Shown here piece by piece: positions 45,478 through 52,957 of a DNA stretch of 64,000 nt (the stretch's first letter is position 1; every line of letters starts with the position of its first letter). The DNA is from DASUAS01 sp963809795. GTDB lineage: Bacteria; Actinomycetota; Acidimicrobiia; IMCC26256; DASPTH01. The stretch covers positions 62,001-126,000 of the forward strand of contig CAWELN010000021.1 in NCBI GenBank assembly GCA_963809795.1. Direction: 5' to 3'. Under the pieces are notes generated by a model that worked only from the letters and a program-made list of their open reading frames with translations, was not told the DNA's origin and did not search any database. A program made the position numbers and the translations under genes.

Positions 45478-46395
45478 ATGCCCTTCGAGAAGACCGAGAA
45501 GATCTGGATGGACGGTGAGCTCGTGCCGTGGGACGAAGCCCGCGTGCACGTGCTCACGCACAGCCTGCACTACGGCTCGGGTGTCTTCGAGGGCATCCGG
45601 ACGTACGCGGCCGCCGACGGTCCGGCGGTGTTCCGCCTCACCGACCACATCCAGCGCCTGCTCGACTCCGCCAAGCTCATCGTGATGAGCATCCCGTGGA
45701 CGCGGGAGCAGCTCGTGGACGCGTGCAAGCTCACCGTGCGCGAGAGCGGCCTCGACTCCTGCTACGTGCGGCCGATCGCGTACCTGGGCTACGGCGAGAT
45801 CGGGCTCAACCCGCTGCCGTGCGAGGTGAACGTCGCGATCGCGGTGTGGCCTTGGGGTTCGTACCTCGGGGAGGAGAGCCTCGAGGCCGGTGTCCGGATG
45901 AAGGTGTCGTCGTGGCGGCGCATGGACCCGAACATCAACCCGGTCGCGGCGAAGGGCACCGGTATCTACATCAACTCGAGCCTGGCCAAGGTCGAGGCGG
46001 TGCAGTCGGGGTACGACGAGGCCGTCCTCCTGAACACACAGGGCTTCGTCGCCGAGTGCACCGGCGAGAACCTGTTCATCGTGAAGGACGGCGCGGTGAT
46101 CACGCCGCCGCTCTCGAGCGGCGCGCTGGGAGGCATCACGCGCGACTCCGTGATGACCATCGCGCGCGACCTCGGCTACCCGGTGCGTGAGGAGCAGCTG
46201 CTCCGCCACGACCTCTACCTCGCCGACGAGGCGTTCCTCACCGGGACCGCGGCCGAGGTGGTGCCGATCCGCTCCGTCGACGACCGCGAGATCGGCAACC
46301 GGGGGCCGATCACCCGCACGCTCCAGGAGACGTACTTTGCCGCCGTGCGCGGCGAGGTGGAGCGCTACAAGGACTGGTTGGAGTATGTCAGCTGA
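45478..46395 (+). CDS. ilvE: Branched-chain amino acid aminotransferase
   Basis: 305 aa fold type IV PLP enzyme. HVLTHSLHYGSGVFEGIRTY, the Schiff-base Lys of KGTGIYINSSLAKVEA, Glu of GFVAECTGENLFIVKDG and the phosphate-binding SGALGGITRDSVM and TGTAAEVVPI. Last step of Leu, Ile and Val synthesis. AAGGAG Shine-Dalgarno before the ATG. The 66-nt spacer after leuB carries a 14-nt word also found before proB. Overlaps cimA by 11 nt. Confidence 0.96.
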   Translation: MPFEKTEKIWMDGELVPWDEARVHVLTHSLHYGSGVFEGIRTYAAADGPAVFRLTDHIQRLLDSAKLIVMSIPWTREQLVDACKLTVRESGLDSCYVRPIAYLGYGEIGLNPLPCEVNVAIAVWPWGSYLGEESLEAGVRMKVSSWRRMDPNINPVAAKGTGIYINSSLAKVEAVQSGYDEAVLLNTQGFVAECTGENLFIVKDGAVITPPLSSGALGGITRDSVMTIARDLGYPVREEQLLRHDLYLADEAFLTGTAAEVVPIRSVDDREIGNRGPITRTLQETYFAAVRGEVERYKDWLEYVS

Positions 46396-48013
46396 CAACG
46401 CGCACGAGAGCGACCGCACGAATTGGCCGGAGCGCGTCGAGATCTACGACACGACGTTGCGTGACGGCAGCCAGCTCGAGGGCATCTCGCTCACCGTCGA
46501 CGACAAGCTGCGCATCGCCGAGCAGCTCGACTGGCTCGGCGTCGACTTCGTCGAGGCCGGCTGGCCGGGAGCCAACCCGAAGGACGACGAGTTCTTCCGG
46601 CGCGCGCCGACCGAGCTGCACCTCGACACCTCGACGCTGGTCGCGTTCGGGTCGACCCGGCGCGTCAAAGGCAAGGTCGACTCGGACGACACGCTCCGCA
46701 ATCTCCTCGCCGCGGGCACGTCGACCGTGTGCATCGTGGGCAAGGCGTGGGACTACCACGTCATCGAGGCGCTCGGCACCACCCTCGACGAGGGCGTGGC
46801 GATGGTGGCCGACTCGGTGGCGTTCCTCCACGCTGACGGTCGCGAGGTGTTCTACGACGCCGAGCACTTCTTCGACGGCTACCGCCGCAACCCCGAGTTC
46901 TCCATGCGGGTCCTCGAGGGTGCCGCGCAGGCGGGGGCCACGCGCCTCGTGCTGTGCGACACGAACGGCGGCAGCCTCCCGGACCAGATCGAGCACGTGG
47001 TCCGCGAGGTGGTCGCGTACTTCGGTGGCGACGTCGGCATCGCCGTCCACCTCCACGACGACGCCGGCACCGGGGTGGCCAACGCGCTCGCGGGCGTCCG
47101 CGGCGGCGCCATCCAGGTACAGGGCACCATCAACGGCTACGGCGAGCGCACCGGCAACTGCAACCTCACGACGATCATCCCGAACCTCACCCTGAAGATG
47201 GGGATCGGGACCATCGCCGTCGACCGGCTGGAGCGGCTCACGCCCGTCGCGCACCATGTGGCCGAGCTGGTGAACATGGCGCTGAACCCGCAGGCGCCCT
47301 ACGTGGGCTCGTCGGCGTTCGCGCACAAGGCCGGGCTGCACGTCAGCGCCATCGCCAAGCGGCCCGACGCGTACGAGCACGTCCCGCCGGACTCCGTGGG
47401 CAACGGGACCCGCTTCGTGGTGTCGGAGCTGGCCGGGAAGAGCACGCTGACCATGAAGGCCCGGGAGCTCGGTCTCACCCTCGACGGTCCGCAGCTCAAC
47501 GACCTGATCGACACGCTGAAGCGGATGGAGCACGACGGCTACCACTTCGAGGTGGCCGACGCGTCACTCGAGCTGCTGATGCGGCGGGCCGGCGGTTGGG
47601 AGCAGAACTGGTTCGAGGTCGAGTCGTTCCGCGTCATCACCGACGACGACGACCCGTTCACCGCACCGGGCGGCGTCACGACCGAGGCCACCATCAAGGT
47701 GCACGTCGGTGGTGAGCGCGTGATCGCCACCTCCGAGGGCAACGGTCCGGTGAACGCGCTCGACACCGCCCTGCGCGCCGCGCTCGGGAACCGGTACCCG
47801 GCGCTCGCCTCGGTGCACCTCACCGACTACAAGGTGCGCGTGCTCGACACCGCCAAGGGCACCGGCGCCATCACGCGGGTGCTGGTCGACTCGACGAACG
47901 GCGACCGCAGCTGGACCACCATCGGCGTGAGCGAGAACATCATCGAGGCGTCGTGGCAGGCGCTGTACGACTCGTTGGTGTACGGCTTGCTCGTGGGCGA
48001 CGGCGGGCAGTAG
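46385..48013 (+). CDS. cimA: Citramalate synthase
   Basis: 542 aa, larger than LeuA and of the CimA class: IYDTTLRDGSQLEGISLTVDDKLRIAEQLDWLG, HLHDDAGTGVANALAGVRGG (metal His), NGYGERTGNCNLTTIIPNL, SSAFAHKAGLHVSAI and a C-terminal LeuA_dimer regulatory domain (from about 420). Condenses acetyl-CoA with pyruvate to R-citramalate, the threonine-independent entry to isoleucine. ATG overlaps the ilvE stop, so it is translationally coupled; with the Val/Ile leader this assigns the operon to isoleucine control. Confidence 0.93.
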   Translation: MSADNAHESDRTNWPERVEIYDTTLRDGSQLEGISLTVDDKLRIAEQLDWLGVDFVEAGWPGANPKDDEFFRRAPTELHLDTSTLVAFGSTRRVKGKVDSDDTLRNLLAAGTSTVCIVGKAWDYHVIEALGTTLDEGVAMVADSVAFLHADGREVFYDAEHFFDGYRRNPEFSMRVLEGAAQAGATRLVLCDTNGGSLPDQIEHVVREVVAYFGGDVGIAVHLHDDAGTGVANALAGVRGGAIQVQGTINGYGERTGNCNLTTIIPNLTLKMGIGTIAVDRLERLTPVAHHVAELVNMALNPQAPYVGSSAFAHKAGLHVSAIAKRPDAYEHVPPDSVGNGTRFVVSELAGKSTLTMKARELGLTLDGPQLNDLIDTLKRMEHDGYHFEVADASLELLMRRAGGWEQNWFEVESFRVITDDDDPFTAPGGVTTEATIKVHVGGERVIATSEGNGPVNALDTALRAALGNRYPALASVHLTDYKVRVLDTAKGTGAITRVLVDSTNGDRSWTTIGVSENIIEASWQALYDSLVYGLLVGDGGQ

Positions 48014-48022
48014 CACTCCACC

Positions 48023-48557
48023 ATGCCCACCGACCCCTTCGTCTCACCCGAGCTGCCGGACCTTCCCCGTCAGGAGACCAACCTCGCGCCCGGGGTGCAC
48101 CTGCCGGCGGCCAAGGGATGGCGGGCCGACCGGCCCGGCGACCTCGTCGCCGGGCAGCCCACCGGGACCCTGCTCGGCCGGCCCGGGCCCAACGTCGGGT
48201 ACGCGCTGACGCTGGCCGACCGCCTGACCGAGCGCATCTCCCTCGCGCCGCACGAGTCGGCCCACGACGCGCTGTCGGTCGTCGCCGAGCTGGGCATGAA
48301 ACGAGCGGCCTCGTTCGGGCGCGCGCCGACCATGGCCGACGTCGAGGTCGCAGCGACGCTCCTCGGCTACCTGGGCGAGGTCGATGCCGGATTTCGCCGC
48401 GTGGCGCGCCACCACCGTGCACGGCGCCGACCACGAGTACGGCGTCCGGCGGGCGATCGTCGACGCGGTCCCCGACGCGGTGCTGCGCCTGCCGCCGCAG
48501 GTCGCCGGCCTGCTCGACGAGTTCCGCACGTCGCTCCGACACCATCTCGACCGCTGA
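48023..48557 (+). CDS. Conserved hypothetical actinobacterial protein (apparent frameshift)
   Basis: About 178 aa when one T of the TTT run 48392-48394 is skipped (EVDAGF then AAWRATTVHGADHEYGVR to the TGA at 48555-48557). The N-terminal part is LPDLPRQETNLAPGVHLPAA, RPGDLVAGQPTGTLLGRPGP and NVGYALTLADRLTERISLAP; a mostly helical rest has ELGMKRAASFGRAPTMADVE. No signal peptide, membrane segment or catalytic motif recognised. Lies between cimA (9 nt) and gltX (22 nt). Function unknown. Confidence 0.7.
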
Positions 48558-48579
48558 CGGCCGCGGTCCGCCTGCACGC

Positions 48580-50010
48580 ATGATCCGTGTCCGGTTCTCG
48601 CCCGCGCCCACCGGCTCGCTGCACATCGGCAGCGCCCGCACCGCGCTCTTCAACTGGCTCTACGCCCGCCATCACGACGGCGTGTTCGTGCTCCGCATCG
48701 AGGACACCGACGTGGCGCGCAGCCGCGACGAGTGGGTCGTCGGGATCCAGGAGACCCTCCGGTGGCTCGGCATCGACTGGGACGAGGGGCCGATCCTCCA
48801 GAGCTCGCGGTTCCCCGTGTACCTCGCCGCCGCCGACCGGCTCCTCGCCCAGGGTGACGCGTACGAGTGCTACTGCACCGAGGAGGAAGTGCGCGAGCGC
48901 AACGATGCTGCGGTCGCGGCCGGTCGCGCGCCGGGCTACGACGGTCGCTGCCGCGCGTTGACCCCGGACGAGCGCGTCGCGCTCGCCGCCGAGGGTCGCC
49001 CGCGCACCATCCGCTTCCGCACGCCCGACGACGGCGTGAGCAGCTTCACCGACCTCATCCGCGGCGAGGTGCGGGTCGACTGGTCGCTCATCCACGACTT
49101 CGTGATCGTGCGGTCCGACGGCGCCCCCATCTTCTTCCTCGCCAACGCGGTCGACGACCTGGAGATGGGGATCACCCACGTCATCCGGGGCGAGGACCTC
49201 ATCGACTCCACCCACCGGGTGCTGGCGCTGCGGGCCGCGCTGGGCGCGACCGACGTGCCGGAGTACGCCCACCTGCCGCTCATCGTCGACGCCGAGTCGC
49301 GCGCCAAGCTGTCGAAGCGCCACGGCGCGGTCGCGCTCGAGGACTTCCGCCACGACGGCTATCTCCCCGAGGCGCTCATGAACTACATCGCGCTGCTCGG
49401 GTGGGCACCGGCCGACGACGGCGACGAGGTGCTCGACGCCGACGCACTGATCGCGGCATTCGACCTCGACCGCGTGACGCACGCCGCCGCCGGCTTCGAC
49501 CGGGCGAAGCTCGACTGGCTGAACGGCGAGTGGATCCGTCGCCTGCCGCGCGAGGAGCTCACCGCGCGAGTCGAACCGCTCGCCCGCGCCCGCTTCGGCG
49601 ACGCGTACGACGCTGCGGTCGTCGATGCGGCGGTCGGGATCGCGCAGGAGCGCGCGGTGACCCTGGTGCAGATCGTCGACCAGATGGGATTCCTGTTCGT
49701 CGACGAGGCTGACTTCCGGATCGCCCCCGAATCCTGGGAGGTCGTCGAGCGGACCGACCGGATCGGCGAGGTGCTCGACGCGGTGATCACGCACGTCGAG
49801 GAGTGTGACTGGGCGGTCGACGCCGTCGACTTCCGCGGAGCACTCACCGCGCTCGGGCTCTCGAAGAAGGAGATCCGCACGGCGATGCCCGCGCTCTACG
49901 CGGTGGTCGAGGGCCTACCCCGGGGCCTGCCGCTCTTCGACTCGATGCACCTCCTCGGGCGGGACCGCACCCTCGCCCGGCTGCGCGCCGCCCGGGCTCG
50001 CTTGGCGTGA
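48580..50010 (+). CDS. gltX: Glutamate-tRNA ligase
   Basis: 476 aa class I synthetase. RFSPAPTGSLHIGSARTALFNWLYA contains the HIGH-type motif (HIGS), then FVLRIEDTD, the catalytic loop KLSKRHG (KMSKS-type), and a helical anticodon-binding domain from about 320. Charges tRNA-Glu and, in bacteria lacking GlnRS, also tRNA-Gln for later amidation. Placed directly upstream of tRNA-Gln and tRNA-Glu genes. Its last codons overlap a 56-bp tandem repeat. Confidence 0.96.
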   Translation: MIRVRFSPAPTGSLHIGSARTALFNWLYARHHDGVFVLRIEDTDVARSRDEWVVGIQETLRWLGIDWDEGPILQSSRFPVYLAAADRLLAQGDAYECYCTEEEVRERNDAAVAAGRAPGYDGRCRALTPDERVALAAEGRPRTIRFRTPDDGVSSFTDLIRGEVRVDWSLIHDFVIVRSDGAPIFFLANAVDDLEMGITHVIRGEDLIDSTHRVLALRAALGATDVPEYAHLPLIVDAESRAKLSKRHGAVALEDFRHDGYLPEALMNYIALLGWAPADDGDEVLDADALIAAFDLDRVTHAAAGFDRAKLDWLNGEWIRRLPREELTARVEPLARARFGDAYDAAVVDAAVGIAQERAVTLVQIVDQMGFLFVDEADFRIAPESWEVVERTDRIGEVLDAVITHVEECDWAVDAVDFRGALTALGLSKKEIRTAMPALYAVVEGLPRGLPLFDSMHLLGRDRTLARLRAARARLA

Positions 50011-50112
50011 GCGTGAGCGAGCCGGGTATCCCGGCGAGGAGCGAGCGCCCAATGGAGACGGCGTGAGCGTGAGCGAGCCGGGTATCCCGAGGAGCGAACG
50101 CCACACCCAGAC
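50004..50112. repeat. About 55-bp tandem duplication after gltX
   Basis: Copies begin at 50004 and 50060 (56 bp, then 53 bp to the next GGCGTGA at 50113). Each contains GCGTGAGCGTGAGCGAGCCG and the palindromic CCGGGTATCCC. The first copy includes the gltX stop codon. No coding role seen. Confidence 0.8.
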
Positions 50113-50152
50113 GGCGTGATCCGGGGAGCCGTCCGCTAGTCTGGCGGGACCT

Positions 50153-50224
50153 TCGGGGGTGGTGTAATCGGCAACACAACAGGTTCTGGCCCTGTCATTG
50201 GGGGTTCGAGTCCTCCCCCCCGAG
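50153..50224 (+). tRNA. tRNA-Gln (CTG)
   Basis: 72-nt cloverleaf: acceptor TCGGGGG with CCCCCGA (50217-50223), anticodon stem ACAGG/CCTGT around loop TTCTGGC (anticodon CTG at 50186-50188), T stem GGGGG/CCTCC around TTCGAGT. CCA is not encoded. Reads CAG. Confidence 0.95.
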
Positions 50225-50254
50225 CTCGCAGCACCGTACCTTTCCAAGCGGTTT

Positions 50255-50327
50255 GGCCCCGTCGTCTAGTGGCCGAGGACGCCGCCCTCTCAAGGCGGTA
50301 ACGGCAGTTCGAATCTGCTCGGGGCTG
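50255..50327 (+). tRNA. tRNA-Glu (CTC)
   Basis: 73-nt cloverleaf: acceptor GGCCCCG with CGGGGCT (50320-50326), anticodon stem CCGCC/GGCGG around loop CTCTCAA (anticodon CTC at 50289-50291), T stem GGCAG/CTGCT around TTCGAAT. CCA not encoded. Reads GAG. 30 nt after tRNA-Gln, so probably one precursor. Confidence 0.95.
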
Positions 50328-50334
50328 CAACACG

Positions 50335-50369
50335 GAAGCCCGGCTCCCGGAAAGTTGGAGCCGGGCTTC
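50335..50369 (+). terminator. Terminator of the tRNA-Gln/tRNA-Glu transcript
   Basis: Perfect 13-bp stem GAAGCCCGGCTCC / GGAGCCGGGCTTC with a 9-nt loop, 7 nt after tRNA-Glu. Confidence 0.85.
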
Positions 50370-50756
50370 TGCGCGTCTCCGGAGACCTCGCGGTCGCGTC
50401 GCGCGGACGCGCAGTTCGGTAACGGTGCAGGTGAGCACGTGTTTTTTGCGCGCGTCATCGTGCCTGCATGCATCGCGTGCGCACGGCGCGATCCACGCTC
50501 GCGCGCGCTCCGCGCGCCGCGATATCCACCACTTCACGTGCGTGCTGTCGTACCCTCCACCGGTGTCGCGCGCATGCGCGTGCATGCGTGTGCACGCGAG
50601 ATCACGCAAGACGACAAGCGGGTATCACAACAGAACGAGCGACGATTCGAGTCGGCGTCATGGTGCACACGCGCGACGCGCCGCGTCGAAATGCTTGACG
50701 GATCGTTGTAAATGCGTTCAACTTCCTGAGAACACGCACACATTTCGGAGGCCAGC
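50370..50756. other. HU upstream region, 387 nt, rich in alternating pyrimidine-purine DNA
   Basis: No gene found. Contains TGCATGCAT and GCGTGCGCAC runs near 50466 and a perfect 32-nt alternating pyrimidine-purine tract at 50567-50598 (CGCGCGCATGCGCGTGCATG, then CGTGTGCACGCG), the type that can adopt Z-DNA. Nearer to HU, TTGACG at 50695-50700 with TCAACT 17 nt on (50718-50723) is a plausible promoter, followed by the GGAGG ribosome-binding site at 50747-50751. Confidence 0.65.
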
Positions 50757-51032
50757 GTGAACAAGTCAGAGCTCGTCGACAACATCGCGGAGGGGGCCGG
50801 GCTCAGCAAAGCCGACGCGGAGCGCGCGCTGAACGCGCTCATCGATTCGGTGCAGGCCGCGGTCGCGAACGACGACAAGGTGACACTCCCCGGTTTTGGT
50901 TCCTTCTCCCGCTCCTCGCGCGCAGCCCGTACCGGGCGCAATCCGCGCACGGGTGAGCCGGTCCAGATCGCGGCGTCGAAGGGCGTGAAATTCTCTGCAG
51001 GAGCAGCGTTCAAGTCAGCCGTGAACAAGTAG
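50757..51032 (+). CDS. hup: HU family DNA-binding protein
   Basis: 91 aa, HU only: MNKSELVDNIAEGAGLSKADAERALNALIDSV, LPGFGSFSRSSRAARTGRNPRTGE (beta arm that intercalates DNA) and VKFSAGAAFKSAVN. Unlike mycobacterial HupB or Streptomyces HupS it has no Lys/Arg-rich C-terminal tail; a separate H1-like protein is encoded 56 nt downstream. GGAGG precedes the GTG. Long 5' region suggests heavy regulation. Confidence 0.96.
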   Translation: MNKSELVDNIAEGAGLSKADAERALNALIDSVQAAVANDDKVTLPGFGSFSRSSRAARTGRNPRTGEPVQIAASKGVKFSAGAAFKSAVNK

Positions 51033-51088
51033 GTCAGGCTCCCGCCGTACCTACGCACTGAAAGAATCCCTAGCGAAAGGTGGTGACC

Positions 51089-51541
51089 GTGCCTCCCGCA
51101 AAGAGACGCACAGCACGGAAGACAGCGGCGAAGAAGACGACGGCCCGTACACCGGCCAAGCGTCGTACTGCGAAGAAGTCGACGGCGGCACGGAAGCCGG
51201 CCAAGCGTCGTACTGCGAAGAAGGCAGCGGCGAAGCGGGCCCCGGCGAAGCGTCGGACCGCCAAGAAGTCGACTGCGAAGCGGGCCCCGGCGAAGCGTCG
51301 GACCACGAAGAAGGCAGCGGCGAAGCGGGCCCCGGCGAAGCGTCGGACGGCCAAGAAGTCGACTGCGAAGCGGGCCCCGGCGAAGCGTCGGAGCACGAAG
51401 AAGGCCGCGGCGAAGAAGGCACCCGCGAAGCGTCGCAGCACGAAGAAGGCTGCGGCCAAGCGCGCGCCGGCGAAGCGTCGCACCGCCAAGAAGGCGACCA
51501 AGCGCGCGCCGGCGAAGCGCCGCGTGACCAAGCGCCGCTAG
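51089..51541 (+). CDS. Histone H1-like lysine/arginine/alanine-rich protein
   Basis: 150 aa made almost only of Lys, Arg, Ala, Thr, Pro and Ser. About eight imperfect repeats of roughly 15 residues of the form KRAPAKRRTAKKSTA, encoded by 45-nt DNA repeats. Very basic and presumably disordered, like the C-terminal tails of actinobacterial HupB/HupS and eukaryotic H1. Expected to coat and compact DNA. GTG 51089 chosen because GAAAGG lies 8 nt upstream; GTG 51080 and 51083 also in frame. Probably cotranscribed with hup and ended by the terminator at 51563. Confidence 0.88.
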   Translation: MPPAKRRTARKTAAKKTTARTPAKRRTAKKSTAARKPAKRRTAKKAAAKRAPAKRRTAKKSTAKRAPAKRRTTKKAAAKRAPAKRRTAKKSTAKRAPAKRRSTKKAAAKKAPAKRRSTKKAAAKRAPAKRRTAKKATKRAPAKRRVTKRR

Positions 51542-51562
51542 TCAGTACCCCAATCGAGTCGG

Positions 51563-51586
51563 AAGGGGCCCCTTCGGGGGCCCCTT
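51563..51586 (+). terminator. Terminator after the H1-like gene
   Basis: Perfect 10-bp stem AAGGGGCCCC / GGGGCCCCTT with a TTCG tetraloop, 21 nt after the stop. It also lies at the 3' end of the convergent PIG-L gene and is symmetric enough to serve both. Confidence 0.85.
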
Positions 51587-51592
51587 CTCGCG

Positions 51593-52300
51593 TCAGAGCT
51601 CGACGATGAGCTTGAACTCCTCGCCGCCGGCCATGGCGACCTCGCCGCGGATGCGCGCTTCGAACGCGGCGCGCTGCGCATCGGTGTCGGGCCCGTCTTC
51701 CTCGATGCCCATCGTCGAACGCCATTGGCTGCGATGGCACAGCAGCGCGGCGACCTTCGCGTCGATCGCGGCATCGTCGACCACCTCGACGTGATCGACG
51801 TCCTGCGCCTCGAACAGGAGGAGGCGCGACGGCCGGTGCGGGGCGCCCGCGCCGGGGAAGAAGTGCGGGTCACGCGCCGCGACGATGCCCTCGATGAGCA
51901 GCTCGCCCGCCCGGCGGTGGTCGGGGTGCAGCCGGTAGCGCTTCCACGGGTCGTGGCCCAGCACCAGGTCCGGACGGGCGGCGCGCACGAGCGCGCACAC
52001 CCGCTCGATGGTGCCGCGGTCGGCCGTCAGCTCGCCGTCGACCGCGCCCACGAAGTGGACGCCGGCGGCACCGAGGGTCCGGGCCGCCGCCCGTTGCTCC
52101 TCCTGGCGGGCGGCGACCAGGGCGGCGAGGTCGCACGTGGGATCCCACGTGCCCTTCGAGCCGTCGGTGAGGACCGCGAGCTCGACGTGGGCGCCGGCGC
52201 GTGCCCACTGCGCCAACGACGCCCCGCACCCGAACTCGATGTCGTCCGGATGCGCGCCGATCGCCAGCACCCGCGACGGGACCAGCCCACGCGCGGTCAC
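51593..52300 (-). CDS. PIG-L family deacetylase
   Basis: 235 aa LmbE-like zinc deacetylase: LAIGAHPDDIEFGCGASLA (catalytic Asp and two zinc ligands) and RLHPDHRRAG (third zinc ligand). The family removes N-acetyl groups from GlcNAc-type substrates. The IEFGCG form is closer to general LmbE/BshB-like enzymes than to MshB (which usually has AHPDDE), so a mycothiol role is not claimed. GTG overlaps the cofC stop (GTGA), so it is cotranscribed with cofC. Confidence 0.9.
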   Translation of the reverse strand: MTARGLVPSRVLAIGAHPDDIEFGCGASLAQWARAGAHVELAVLTDGSKGTWDPTCDLAALVAARQEEQRAAARTLGAAGVHFVGAVDGELTADRGTIERVCALVRAARPDLVLGHDPWKRYRLHPDHRRAGELLIEGIVAARDPHFFPGAGAPHRPSRLLLFEAQDVDHVEVVDDAAIDAKVAALLCHRSQWRSTMGIEEDGPDTDAQRAAFEARIRGEVAMAGGEEFKLIVEL

Positions 52301-52935
52301 GGTGTGGGCGTCGCCTCGAGATCGGCGGCCAGCTCCACGAGATCGTCGGGGACGTCGACGTCGAACGCGAGGTCGCGGTCGCGCACCACGCGCAGCCCGA
52401 GCCCGAGCCGGCGTGCCTCCGCCGCGTGCCGGCGAAACGAACCTGGTCCGTAGGCGAAGTGGAACTCGCTCGCGGTGGGAACCGAGAGCACCGGCGTGCC
52501 GTCGTCGCGGTGGCAGGGCACGAGCGCGACCACCGGCCGCGCCCCGTCGCGCGCGAGCCGAGCGAGCCCCCGTGCGTACGGCAGATCGGCGTGCGCGACG
52601 ACGACACGCGAACAGCCCGCGGCGCGGAAGTGGTCGCGTCCGCCGGCGGCGGCCGCGTCGAGGGTGCCGGGATCGTCGAGCACGGTCGCGTGCTGGCGCG
52701 CCGCCCAGTCGCGCACGTCGGGATCCGAGGACACGACGACGACGGGCAGGGGCGCGGCGGCCTGGAGCACCCGCTCGGCCAGTCGCCGGGCCAGCGCCGC
52801 CCGCTCGGCGGGGTCGAGCGCGTCGGCGAGGCGGGCTTTGCCGAGCGCGAAGGCGCGGATCGGCACGACGACCCCGGCGCGTGGTGGCGCCGGATGACGC
52901 GGCGATGTCTCGGTGCGGGCGGAGTCGGGGAACAT
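52297..52935 (-). CDS. cofC: 2-phospho-L-lactate guanylyltransferase (F420 biosynthesis)
   Basis: 212 aa. VVVPIRAFALGKARLADALDPAERAALARRLAERVL, VVVSSDPDVRDWA, GCSRVVVAHADLPYARGL and EFHFAYGPGSFRRHAAEARRLG, the CofC/FbiD nucleotidyltransferase pattern. It activates phospholactate or phosphoenolpyruvate with GTP as the first committed step to coenzyme F420. ATG 52935 chosen where the family N-terminus begins and behind a shared promoter. Other F420 genes are not in the window. Confidence 0.88.
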   Translation of the reverse strand: MFPDSARTETSPRHPAPPRAGVVVPIRAFALGKARLADALDPAERAALARRLAERVLQAAAPLPVVVVSSDPDVRDWAARQHATVLDDPGTLDAAAAGGRDHFRAAGCSRVVVAHADLPYARGLARLARDGARPVVALVPCHRDDGTPVLSVPTASEFHFAYGPGSFRRHAAEARRLGLGLRVVRDRDLAFDVDVPDDLVELAADLEATPTP

Positions 52936-52944
52936 CGCTGCACG

Positions 52945-52951
52945 TATGCTA
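52945..52951. promoter_or_regulatory. Bidirectional promoter core of gpsA and cofC
   Basis: The 7-bp core TATGCTA gives a plus-strand -10 TATGCT (52945-52950), 7 nt before the gpsA GTG, and on the other strand a -10 TAGCAT (52951-52946), 10 nt before the cofC ATG. The two -10 elements overlap by five base pairs. Confidence 0.6.
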
Positions 52952-52957
52952 CCGATC

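Noticed and set aside
50253..50760. Plus-strand open frames in the HU upstream region
   Set aside because: They run across tRNA-Glu and its terminator, have no family features and no credible ribosome-binding site.
51100..51540. Possible CRISPR-like or minisatellite array of about 45-nt repeats
   Set aside because: The repeats are in frame, encode Lys/Arg/Ala-rich peptide repeats after a good ribosome-binding site, and have no unique spacers.
51593..52300. Assignment of the PIG-L deacetylase as MshB (mycothiol synthesis)
   Set aside because: The zinc motif reads AHPDDIEFGCG rather than the MshB-like AHPDDE, and no msh genes are adjacent.
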